From positions 124,001 through 188,000 of the forward strand of contig OY745768.1 in assembly GCA_963556305.1 (NCBI GenBank): a DNA stretch of 64,000 bases, given 5' to 3'. Below the pieces are notes generated by a model. The model did no database searches and had not been told where the DNA came from. It saw only the letters and a program-made list of their open reading frames with translations. A program made the position numbers and the translations under genes. This DNA comes from Platismatia glauca (lineage: Eukaryota > Ascomycota > Lecanoromycetes > Lecanorales > Parmeliaceae). Below, piece by piece: positions 21,887 through 31,986 of this stretch. Numbering within the stretch: position 1 is the stretch's first letter; each line of letters opens with the position of its first letter.

Positions 21887-22430
21887 GACCCGAAAGAGCC
21901 GTGCCTCGAGCAGATCCGCGTCTCGAAGAATTGATTCCTCCTTTTTTCGCGCCCCACCAAAGACCAAATCCAAATGTATATACCATGGCTCGCAAGGCTA
22001 CCACCAAACCATACATTCAATGGGCCTCTTACTACCGTAGATCATGAGAGACAATACTACAGTACCACAGCCGCCGTCTGTAGGGATCTGGCCGGCGGCA
22101 TAGACTTAGCACAGTAGATATAGTCCCCGGGGCACCGCGCTGGCGTTTCTGCCTTTTGTGATTTATGTATGTAGGTATCTCATCCGTGTCTACGAGTCAA
22201 GTCCACATGCTGTAGGTTCCGAACCATGAATCTCACCACATTCTCAGGCTAGCCGTAAGTTCAATCGAAAAACCTGACCACAGCACAGCAAAGTCTCAAA
22301 CCACCAAATTAAATCCCCAACAAAGAAGCGCAGTACCGCCATACAACACCATACGAACAAATCCCCAACCACCACCTCCGTCCGCCCGATACCCCCCAAA
22401 CTAACCCCCTCCAAGCTCCAACACAAGCAT
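21887..22430. other. Intergenic, nothing recognised
   Basis: 3' flank of the EBP gene and of the minus-strand ORF at 22431. No coding signal or repeat seen. Confidence 0.4.
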
Positions 22431-22930
22431 CTATCTAACCCACTTTTTCCACTCGGTCCGGAAGCTCGTGGAGGCCGCAGCTTCCTCCGTGATGACCGTA
22501 GGCACAAAAGCAGCCGTGAGACGTCGTTCCTGCCGTGCCGGCAAGGCCGCGGGGGGTGGGATGCGATCTGGGTCCGGGGAGGGAATGGCTGGGGGCGCAG
22601 CTTCGTGCGTGCGGGAGGGAGGTCGGGTGACGGCGGCGTGTGGAGAACTGCCTTGGGGAATATGGCCGGCGGTAGGTGAGCGACGTGTTTCGCTCCGGGG
22701 GTGGTGGCGGACGGTCAAGCGGGATGGTGAGTGCGTGGTCGTGTTAGGTGTGCAGATGTTCGAGTCCGTCGATTCGAAGCTCTTGCTCCGGCCCGTCGAT
22801 TGTGTTCGGTTGCCCGTGGCGTCTTGCGTGCGCCTGATGCTCTGTTCCGCAGCCGCTGCCCAACGTACCGCCTTCGCGCGATCGTGGCGAATTCTGAGAT
22901 TGGGGGCGGCTGCCTCATCTCTTGGAAAAT
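22431..22930 (-). CDS. Possible Ser/Pro/Arg-rich unknown protein (3' exon)
   Basis: A 160-codon minus-strand frame with no ATG of its own, open from about 22930 and ending in FRTEWKKWVR. It starts near RDEAAAPNLRIRHDRAK, just after a possible acceptor (TTTTCCAAG). The composition is Arg/Ser/Thr/Pro-rich with a short acidic motif near the end (VITEEAAAS), so it would be disordered. I could not find an upstream exon with a start. It may be a real 3' exon or a frame in GC-rich DNA. A competing frame on the same strand (22715-23014) contains LRR-like sequence. Confidence 0.35.
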
Positions 22931-23232
22931 TTTGCAAAAATTTGGAAAAATTTGCACGTCTATGACCATCGTATTATCAAGATCATCGTTTGTGTAGATA
23001 CCTTCCAACCGCAAAGACGTCAGTTGGTCATGGGTTGCAACAAGAGATGACTCAGATCAGACTCGACCAGGGCTTCCAGGGTCAGAAGATATGTATTTGT
23101 AGCTATATTTTTAATCAGCACTGCAATGTGGATTTCGTCTAGTGGATCGACGCCGAGATGCTTCAAGTTTGGCAGAGGCAGAAGATGGCGGAAAAGGACT
23201 TCGGCGTGCGGCGCGGCGCTGTAATCGTGCAT
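22930..23232 (-). pseudogene. Possible F-box/LRR-type gene remnant with a frameshift
   Basis: On the minus strand, one frame gives HLLPLPNLKHLGVDP, then NTYLLTLEALVES, DLSHLL, and stops shortly after at about 23020. A second frame, entered by a shift near 23040, continues as VATHDQLTSLRLEGIYTN. Together they read like leucine-rich repeats of a fungal F-box protein. The need for a 1-nt frame change and the missing N-terminus argue for a relic. Confidence is limited because the segment is short. Confidence 0.3.
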
Positions 23233-23299
23233 GCCCGCTCATCCCCTGAATACGAGCCTTGAGCGAGCAAGCTTCTGCGCTTGATATCCAACACAACCG

Positions 23300-24286
23300 G
23301 CGTACAACGAATAAACGCGAGCTAAAGGGTACTCGAAAGTAGTACTACCGTCCTGAAGGTAGGTTAGTCTCATGCTCGTGCTGGTCCCCTGTTTTGCGTA
23401 TAGCTCTCCTATGACCTCGCTTCGCGGTTCAGTCTTCGGTCCTAATCGAGTTGCCAGATCAATACTAAGTTGGCTTAATTGCGCACTCAGCTGACTGAGT
23501 TGGCTCTTCTACTGCCTTCCAGTAGTACTTGTGATAACCATGACTATCAGCAGCCTGTCGGTAGTATCACGCATAGGATCGGCGCAAATGACTTGGCTTG
23601 CGCGGAGGCTCAAAGACTGCACGGCCCGATCCATAGATCCGATGCTCTTGCTGCTGTTTCGCGTCGTCTGCTCGAGCGTATCAATGGCAGTCGCACATTG
23701 CATGCAGCTGCCATCTCTCCTCGAGCTGAATGAGGTCAATTTGGAATCTTTACGTCCTAAATATGCAAGCACCAACGTAGCATAAACGCTGAGAGCAAGA
23801 TTGACGGTCATCAAATCATGCTCGATGTGCTTCCACGGCTTGCCGACTTCTTTGCCCGTGGACAGTGCCCATCGTGTCCAGCGGAAGGCTGCCACTTGTC
23901 CGCTGCTGGGCCGCTATCCGGCAGCATTTTTTTTCTTGCTTGACTGTAGAATGCTTAAGCTGTTCATAGCAAGCGTTTGCAGTGTCCCAAATGACATGAT
24001 CCTAGCGCAGGCTCGACTCTTCTGATCGCAAGGCTTGAAAATGCTAGAGCACGACGCTAAGGTGGTTCAGCCGTTGGAGTGTCTCTTCGTAATCTGCAGC
24101 AGCACCACCTGCATCTTTCAAAGCCTTCCTGATAGTATTAAGTCTTTAGACATACCCCAAGCTACAGTATGATGCTCTTTCAACTCACTGAGTATGCATG
24201 AGCAAGTGATACACGATACGAGGATACATAAGTTTGAGAGAAGTGTACTCGGAATATACCATGAAAGCAAGGTACTGAACTCAACC
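23300..24286. other. Intergenic with an unplaced minus-strand frame
   Basis: A 128-codon minus-strand frame (23509-23895) has a hydrophobic segment (VNLALSVYATLVLAYLG) followed by a Cys pair (GSCMQCAT). I do not recognise it, and no joining exons are seen. The rest shows no gene, array or RNA. Confidence 0.3.
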
Positions 24287-25543
24287 CTACTGCCTGAACG
24301 CCTCATAGTCCGGCAACTTGAACCAGCTTCCGCCGATTGGAAGATACGCGGCGATTTTCGAGAACAAGGTGGTCATCCCCGTCGCCGACAGCACCCCTAT
24401 ACCCCAAGCGACGGTTTCAAGCACTCTGATGCCCAACGTCGATTGAGGGTTCACGAGCCATGGTATTCCAGGAGGCAGTTTCTGGATGCTCTCAACGTAC
24501 GGGCGCAGGATACGTTCGTAGGACTCCAGCGCGGCGGGAATGTTGTTCGGCTGTCGAGATATCTCGCCTGCAAGAATGTACGCGCCGATGAAAGCAAGCG
24601 ATGTGCCCATGCCAGTAAATGGTGAAGGGGCATAACCCGCGTCGCCGACCACGGTCACACGACCGCTCAACCAGCGATCCAGTCGGACCTGAGCGACATG
24701 TTGCAAATAAAAGTCGTCGGACTCGTGCATGCCCTTCAGAATCCGAGGAGTTTGCCAGTCGGCGTCTTGGAAAAGCTCTTGGACCAGACGCTTCTGCGCC
24801 TGGACACCCTCTTTCGAAGCCTTTTCAAGTCGAACAAGTCTTTCGTCTGACTTCTCGTAGGCGGTAAGACTCAGAAAAGCCCTGGTTCGACCCACGTTGT
24901 CTGGTCGCAGCACCATATTTCGGCCCCCCTTGACCCAGTGAACTCTTGACCACATCGTGTCTGTATCGTTGGGTGGCATGGAGAAGTACGACACGTAAGA
25001 GTCCAAAGATCTGACATGAGAGTAGCCATTCCCAAAAGCCATACCACGGATCTTCGAGCCAAGGCCATCTGCAGCGACTACCAAGTCGAAAGCCGTAGTC
25101 GGCGTGCCTTTGGCAAAGTTCACCCGAATTTCCTTGTCTGTTTCTTCCAGGCTCTCGACCATGTCACCGAAGACATAGGAAACGTCGTCCTTTGTGACAT
25201 CGAAGAGAATCCCTGCCAGCTCCCCTCTGAGAATCTCAACGTCGGAGGTAAAGCTATCGCCCTTGCCGGATTCGTCGACACCAAAGCGAGCAAAGCAACG
25301 ATTGTTGCTGCCAATGAGCTCGATGCCTTCCTCGTGCGAGCTTCTGTCCCGAATGCGGTCGAAAATTCCCATGCGCTTGACCACGTCTCGAGCGGTGTCG
25401 CGGATGTCAATCCCTTGACCGACACTTCGAAGGCTGGGTGCGCGCTCGACGACTGTGACTGTGCATCCAGCGCGAACGAGCCAGTAGGCAAGTGCCGGTC
25501 CAGCCACGGAAGCACCGCTGATAAGGACCCGGAGTTTTGACAT
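24287..25543 (-). CDS. FAD-dependent monooxygenase (PHBH/TetX-like group A)
   Basis: A single-exon 418-aa flavoprotein hydroxylase using NAD(P)H and O2. The N-terminal Rossmann motif is ISGASVAGPALAYWL (residues 8-22), ending with VVERAP, which binds the adenosine ribose. The DG motif is AADGLGSKIRG near residue 160, and the GD motif that binds the FAD ribityl is VVGDAGYAPSPFTGMG near residue 290. The C-terminus has hydrophobic segments that may face the substrate or a membrane. Family members hydroxylate aromatics or act in secondary metabolism, and the substrate cannot be told. It is divergent from the truncated MFS gene at 25855, 311 bp apart. Oxygenase and exporter pairs of this kind are common in small clusters or detoxification units. 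Confidence 0.88.
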   Translation of the reverse strand: MSKLRVLISGASVAGPALAYWLVRAGCTVTVVERAPSLRSVGQGIDIRDTARDVVKRMGIFDRIRDRSSHEEGIELIGSNNRCFARFGVDESGKGDSFTSDVEILRGELAGILFDVTKDDVSYVFGDMVESLEETDKEIRVNFAKGTPTTAFDLVVAADGLGSKIRGMAFGNGYSHVRSLDSYVSYFSMPPNDTDTMWSRVHWVKGGRNMVLRPDNVGRTRAFLSLTAYEKSDERLVRLEKASKEGVQAQKRLVQELFQDADWQTPRILKGMHESDDFYLQHVAQVRLDRWLSGRVTVVGDAGYAPSPFTGMGTSLAFIGAYILAGEISRQPNNIPAALESYERILRPYVESIQKLPPGIPWLVNPQSTLGIRVLETVAWGIGVLSATGMTTLFSKIAAYLPIGGSWFKLPDYEAFRQ

Positions 25544-25854
25544 GATGATGATTGCGGTACGACAAGCAGCAAGGAGATTGTTGTGGATGAAACGACTTTT
25601 AGGGTGTACTATGGTAAGGTATGACTGTCAGCGTCCAATTTATCTATGTGGAGTACCGCGCAGGTGTTTGGTGAGTGCGCAAGAAGAAGAATGCCGGGGC
25701 CGGGCGATAATGTTCAGAGACTTATATACCTTACGCTTCTTGATGCTTTCTCAACGCCCACCGGCCTCGGACTTTATGACGCAGTCCGAAATGACGATGT
25801 TCGCTTTGAACATGCATGATCCCAAAGAGTGATTATCGACAAACGGACCACCAG

Positions 25855-26748
25855 ATGGCGACCAATGAATTATGGCTGGGAGATGCGTCTTCGCTCAAGG
25901 ATCAAGATGCTGTGCCTGGAAAGAATTACAGCACACCCGGTACGGGTACGAGTACGAGTACAACAGCTAGCCGGGCTCCCGCAATAGACGCGGATAATTT
26001 GTGTGCAGGTGAAAACGCGCCCGATTCGCGATAGTCTCGATGCCGTTTTACAACGCTTTCTTAGAGTATTACATGTTTGATCATCACAACCAATTTCTCA
26101 AGGGCAATATCCTCCGCCCCTTTCTGCTCCTCATGACAGGACCCGTATTTTTCTTCTTCACTCTACTTTCCGCTCTCTCCTACGGTTTGCTCTTCTTAGC
26201 AACTCAATCGGTTCCCCAGGTCTACAGCACCCTCTACGCCTTCACGGAACCCCACACTGGCCTCATTCAAGCCTCAATCGCCATTGGCGAGCTCATCGGC
26301 TTTGTCACTAGCGCCTGCATCGGAGGTCCTTATTTCACGAGAGCATCTGCTAGAAGCTCAAGGGTGACCGGTGGTGATCTTCAGTTGCCGGAAGTGAGGC
26401 TCTACCTTGCCGTCCCAGCATCATTTCTAGGCCTCGCGGGCGGACTTTTTACTTACGGCTGGACTTCCTACGCGGATATTCACTTTCTGGGCCCCAGCTA
26501 CGGGCCTGCTGCTCCTTGGATTCGGCAGCATGGTGGTCATGCAAGCCATCATGATGTACATCACAGAATATTACGACAAATCTGCAGCTAGCGCTTCGGC
26601 AGCGGTATGTCTTGGAGAAAACATGTTTGCAACGTTTTTGCCGCTTGGGAGCCAGAGCATGTATACAAGACTGGTTTTCCAATGGGCAAGCCGTTTGTTG
26701 GCATTTTCAGCATTAGCGTTGAGCTGCGCGCCGATTGTGCTGGTGTGA
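25855..26748 (+). pseudogene. Truncated and frameshifted MFS transporter (C-terminal half)
   Basis: The start MATNELWLGD opens a cytosolic leader. A 56-nt intron (26009-26064) joins it to EYYMFDHHNQFLKGN and ILRPFLLLMTGP, the central loop and TM7 of DHA1-type drug carriers. The first six membrane segments are therefore absent between leader and loop. TM7-10 follow. At about 26504 the frame breaks: GPSYG continues as LLLLGFGSMVVMQAI only one base out of register, reaching a normal C-terminus (ENMFATFLPLGSQ) and stop at 26748. The missing half plus the one-base shift indicate a non-functional gene unless the assembly is wrong. It faces the FAD monooxygenase, which may have lost its partner exporter. 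Confidence 0.7.
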
Positions 26749-28541
26749 AGGGCCGAGCGACTTGGGAAAAGAGTCCGTGAGGCGAGTTCTAGGTAGAAGA
26801 AAATTAGTATGTATGCAAATGACGATTCTCGAAGATCGAAGAGAAAGACAGGTAGTGTTTAGCTGTATATTCAAATGGTGGGATCTCTTGTAGACAAGGA
26901 AACGAACCAGGATTTACCATCAGATCAAAATGTCTAGAGACATAGTCGCTGAAAGAACCTTCCCGCCAGGTGAATTGACGATTTCTCTTCGGCTGCTCAG
27001 CTCTTCCATATCCAGCTACTACAGCGTACCAATCCCTAGACGTAAATTCCCCGCCGGGCTTTAGAGGCTTGAGCCCAGCTTCCTGATATGAGCTGGTGGA
27101 AACGGTCAATCGTGCAACAACACCCGCCGAAATTGTTAGCGCAAGTCAAGACTCTTGGCGTCATCCTCGCCTAATCTAGCTCAGCCATGCAAGCAAGCCG
27201 TCTACGAACGTCTAGACTGGCGACGACTGGTGAGGCTGGCTTATCAAGCTCATGCTACGGAGTAGATATTGCCTCATTGCGAAGATGTCGACCCCTATCC
27301 CTCGTCTCTTTCCCAAATCGTTCAACTGATTTGCAGACCAATCACCAATTCAAATGTCGATTGTTAACTTATGAACACGCCGTTGGAACGCAAGTCATCT
27401 ACATGTCATTTTGATGACCTACAGGTGGCTTGCTACGTGTTCGTGTGATAGTGTCCCACGCCTACATGCAGGTAAGCCGCTTCGGCAACCGAAACCCCCA
27501 CTCGACGCTTGGGGCCTTGGGCCACTTCTGGTTGAGCCAAAGTGTCGACATTATCTGAAACCAATCAAAGAAGCGCTACCCCTCATTTCAACCGAAATCG
27601 GAAATAAACCATCAGCCAAAGCTGTCGGCTTACAGTAGCTGCATCCTGTCACAGTCACAGCTCGCTCTTGCTGGTAATCTGCATCCTCTTGGAGATGGCA
27701 GCTGACCACTGCCAAGCCTACTGTGACTGCAACAACTCGATGGACGAGAACAATTTTATATACAACATATTAGTTGCCCAAGCGGTATCAAGTAGAGGCG
27801 GGCAAACGAGCTCTCGAGGAAGAAGAAAACCCCCAAGAGAGTAAGTATAATAATCTTCGACTAGCAAGGCAATATGCGGCAATCGTCCTTGTCAATGGCA
27901 ACATGAAGAATTGAAAAAATGTTGGGTGTGAGCTAGCGAGATGTTCGTGCGGTAGCGACGTAGGGGCTGAGGAGCTGAGAGGGGACTTAGTAACCTGATC
28001 TCGATCGACAGGTGAACACATCAAGTCAGCTGATTTGTCGATGGGCATACGGAATTCATAGACTGGCCAATCCAGGTATCGACTAAAGCATCTACTTCCG
28101 GAACGAGCAGCATCGAGACTTTGCTCCATCATGGCTGTTCAGCCAGCCACCCTCTTCTCTCGCTCCTAGATTCGGAGCCTCGTCTCGAAAGCTTTCTCAT
28201 GGCTTGCGTACCTTCCCAGCTGAAGGTTCAATTCGCTTAAGTGGACCTCTACATCTACTGTTCTAGACCCCGTGCACTGGGTACTCGTGGCTTCAGGAGG
28301 CCCTCAAATGGACGATGCAGGGTTTTTGGTAGATATCGACGGCAGCAGAGGGAGTAGATGGTGCATCCTGAATGGCACAGCCGAACCTGCTATTTGCCAC
28401 CCACGACGAAGCTGAAGAGTGCAGGAGGGGATGCCGTTGTCTATATAAGCCTTCATCTTTACTTATTCATGGTTTGATAAACGACTTTTCCATCGACATT
28501 CGATTAATCACCAAGCGCAATCAGCTTTTTCAAGCAGGAAG
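26749..28541. other. 1.8-kb intergenic stretch
   Basis: No supported gene. A minus-strand 101-codon frame (26804-27109) contains RDWYAVVAGYG and FTWREGSFSDY but has no recognisable family or joining exons. No tandem array or palindrome was noticed. Confidence 0.35.
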
Positions 28542-29799
28542 ATGTCGTCTCACCTATGCGAAGGTGGTCAGCCATGTGCTGTCCCGCCCCATCCCGATGT
28601 GCAACATCTCGTTGCAGATCACTTTGATAATCTTCAAAGCCAAGTCGTCGGCAGTCCGTCTGAGCGGCCACTAGGTCTAAACGATGGCACTCTTTTTGAG
28701 CCTGCAAGGTTTCCTCCAAATGTTCCTGAAGCTGTCATCAGCCAAGCCGCGCAGCGAGAGCCCAACCTCAGGGGCGCCGTTAAGTAGGCACAGACTTACC
28801 GAACCTCAGACTGGGCCTCACTAAGACTAACGTCGTCTACAGTGTCATTGTTGTTCTTGTGAATTTCAAGAACAAGGTTATGGACTAAGCAGCTCCTCAA
28901 TATTTCCGCGACCTTTTCTTTTCTAAGCAATCGATTCCCACGGGCAGTGTAACTGAGTACTACAATGATCTCAGTGGCGGCAAGATATCTATTACCGGCG
29001 ATGTAGTGGGCCCATTTGAGCTGCCCCAAACGGTCGAATACTATGCCCATGACGGCCATGGTATGAAAGGTCCAGCGCTTCTACCGGATGCCACGGGGAT
29101 CATGAGAAACATTCAGACCATGGGCAATGATACCGTGAGTGCAGTCGAAGCAGCACGAATTGACCTGAAAAAATACGACAACAAAGGCAGAGCCAAAGGG
29201 TATGTCGACGCTTTCATCATAGTGCACGCTGGGAGAGGAGGCGAGGACCCTGTCGATGGGGAAGCATTCATCGTCAACGATCTCTGGTCTTGCAAATGGA
29301 ACCTTCCAGGCGACGACGCTCGTGTGGTTGGGCAGTCAAAGACCAGAGTCTACCCATTCCTAACCATCCCGGAAAACACCAGGCTTGGTGTTTGCGCCCA
29401 TGAGATCGGACACCTCGTCTTTGGTTGGCCCGACCTGTACGACGTTAGCGAGAGCCCGAAATCTCGTGGCATCGGCAAGTGGTGTCTGATGGCAGGTGGT
29501 TCCTGGGGAGCTGTCGGCGATGGAGCGCCTGGCACGACTCCGTGTCATCCTTCGGCATGGTGCAAGCTTGATCAAGGCTGGGTAGACGCTCTCGTAGATG
29601 CGGCGGATAGCGACATATTCCTCAACGACGTGAAAGCTAATGTTAGCAACACAGTCAACGCTAATCGCTTTGGACACGTTCACAAGCTTTGGTCTAATGG
29701 ACACGCAACCGGCACGGAGTACTTCTTGGTGGAGAACCGCACGAAATCGGGATACGACGGCTCATTACCAAGGCTCCCAGTGGGCGACCGCGGACTGTT

Positions 29800-30434
29800 C
29801 AACTAATAGTCTGGACCGGTCTGTTGGACCGGTTAGTGGACCGTTTTGAGTATATTGTTAACAGGCGGTGCACCGGTCCATCATTTTTATGGACCGGTCG
29901 ACTAATAGTGCACCGGTCCGATTTTCTTTGCTCAACGGTAGCCATCTTTGGTAGCCATCTTCGGTACCGGAAATTCTCTTCGGCGCCGGAAATCTCCTTC
30001 GCGCCTTTGTCCTTTGATATCGAGATTTTGCTATGTCCTCAGAGCCGGAGCGCGTATTTTTTGCGGCCAAACACACGGTTTCAGACCAAAGGAACAGTCT
30101 TGGTGCCGAGACCATTGAGCTTCTAGAGTGCATGAAGTCATGATTTAATATTGGGATTTTCACAGAGCAAGATCTGACTGCTATCACTGAGACTGAGGAA
30201 GGAGTTGCTGAAGCGCTGGAAGTTTGATCGGACCGTGGTGTACTGTTTAGCGGACCGGTCCAGTAAATGGTAGACCGTTTTGAAACTTGGACCGCCCATG
30301 GACCGTTGGTATGGCCTCATTTTGGACCGGTTAGGCTTCCAGCCCGCCGGTTTGCACCACCGGGTAATGAGTCATTACCCGGTGAAGGTCTTCTGAGTAT
30401 ATTCATGATGCATTACTGTTGCTTCTCATAGTCT
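29800..30434. mobile_element. 635-bp non-autonomous insertion with 7-bp target duplication
   Basis: The insert splits the M6 gene and is flanked by GACTGTT at 29793-29799 and again at 30435-30441. Removing the insert and one copy restores the protein frame, so the ends are well defined. The insert has no coding frame of note. Its inside is rich in GGACCGGT and related motifs in both orientations near both ends, and a perfect 13-bp-arm palindrome lies at 30358-30384. There are no obvious long terminal inverted repeats at the exact ends. Seven-bp duplications are seen with some hAT- and other DNA-transposon-derived elements (usually 8) and do not fix a class. It could be a MITE or a solo remnant. 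Confidence 0.75.
30358..30384. repeat. Perfect palindrome, 13-bp arms, 1-nt centre
   Basis: CACCGGGTAATGA, a single G, then TCATTACCCGGTG. It sits inside the insertion, about 50 bp from its right end, and could be a subterminal hairpin of the element. Confidence 0.9.
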
Positions 30435-30745
30435 GACTGTTGACAGTCTGGCACATTGACGACCTCGTCCCGAACAATAACGACACCTTACCGCACTACA
30501 AGGTAGCATTAATGAACGCGGATGGTGCCGCCAAACTCAGCGGAGACGGCGACCATACGAATCCTTTCCCCGGCACCCTCGATAACCGCGATTTCACCGC
30601 AACGACTCTGCCCAACAGCAAGTCCTACGCCGGCCAGGATACATTTGTCTCGGTACGCAAAATTTCCGATGCCGGTCGTACCATGAAGATGGAGATTGCT
30701 GTGAAGCCTCAGACCGACAATTCTGGTAGAGCCTCGAAGCTGTGA

Positions 30746-31986
30746 TCTTGGCAGAGCGGTCATGGAGATCTGGTTTCGGCGGGGACGGATGCGCAATCCT
30801 GGGAGGAAAGAAGGTGATTAGTGTTTGAGAAGATCGAGCACTCTGTCTCGTTCAATAGAATATATTTCGCTACTGCTACATCTGAAAGCGTTGACGAAGT
30901 GATCGTAATCTTCCGAACGGGCTACTTTGCAATACAGCCAATGTAGGAAGGGGTCTGAGCGCGCCGTCGCATGCGGCACTCGCATGTCAGACCTCGTCTG
31001 CTTTTAGACCTTTGTATTGTTACTGCTCCCCCCTTTCATAGGAACGGGACTTTCTATGTTCATGATTGCAAGGGCTGGAGGGTCTGGCAAGTCGGCCCAG
31101 GGTCTAGGGGCGCATGGCCGCTGGATCCGCTGTGTGGATACGGGAAACGCGCCCCTGAGTCTGACCTACGAGCAATCCTGAACATCACAAATCGTCGCCG
31201 TGAAGGGCTGAAGTTATGATGGCCAAAGTGGTGCCGGTGATCACGGGGATGCTCATCATTCTGGGCGGCCCAAATGTTCAAAGTGCGAGAGTAGAGGTCC
31301 AGGAGACCACCGTGCGGAGAACATGCGGGGGCTGCGCAAGTGGTGCTACAGGAATGTGCCTACATATATGCTGTTACTCATTGAGGCGAAGACAGTCCAA
31401 ATCCCACAAGCTTAAACATCGGCTCCCACTCCCACCAAGAAAATGCCATGAACAGTGCCGTCACTACCCATACCACCTTTCGGCGGTGAGTTTCGTGCTG
31501 TGTCAGTAAACATTGCCAAACATTCGAGTTGCCAAACCAAGCACCCAACATCGTCACCACAAGCACCCGGGGAGACTATGGTATGCAAGTGATACGTTCA
31601 GCTGTCAAAAATCCATGCAACACGTAAGATTGCCACCGCGAGTCCGCGACAAGACCCAAAGCGAACAGCTTCCAGAGCAACGAGCAGAGCTACTGGCGAC
31701 ATGGAAAATCACGCTCCAAAAGGAATAACACTCCCTTTGCGCCGATAGCTGCTATGCTCTCATCGTCTCCTACCGCAGAATAGAATGTCAAGATAGCAGA
31801 CCTTCGTAGTATCCTTTGATGCTCATTACCTGAACCCCTTGGATATTTTTTTGCATTTACGATGGTACATAGGATAGAACCATCCGACATCTCCAGTCTA
31901 CGCTCTCGTGCTCTGATTGAAGCCTAGTCCAGCCTCATTGGTTGTACTCGTGTCGCCGTCGAGAAGCGATATTGCCGTCGAGACCA
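30746..31986. other. Intergenic, nothing recognised
   Basis: 3' flanks of the M6 pseudogene and of sidA. Short frames on both strands have no family features. Confidence 0.4.

Larger units (their letters stand above)
28542..30745 (+). pseudogene. M6-family metallopeptidase, broken by a nonsense codon and an insertion
   Basis: Exon 1 (28542-28783) and the exon from 28843 join in phase over a 59-nt intron with an ACTAAC branch site, and restore LRGAVNVIVVLVNF. The frame then meets TAA at 28886 (after KVMD), where the family continues into a RYFRDLFFS-like helix. The sequence after the stop still reads APQYFRDLFFSKQS in frame. The zinc site HEIGHLVFGWPDLYD (from 29399) is intact. At 29799 the frame is interrupted by a 635-bp insertion and resumes at 30442 as TVWHIDDLVP, running to a stop at 30745. 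Without the insert the joint reads GDRGLLTVWHIDD. Intact M6 enzymes are secreted or surface Zn proteases. The start here has no clear signal peptide, as in several M6 relatives. Confidence 0.85.

Noticed and set aside
29793..30441. The M6 insert as a spliced intron
   Set aside because: No GT donor and AG acceptor combination across the insert restores the frame. Only exact removal with one 7-bp copy does.
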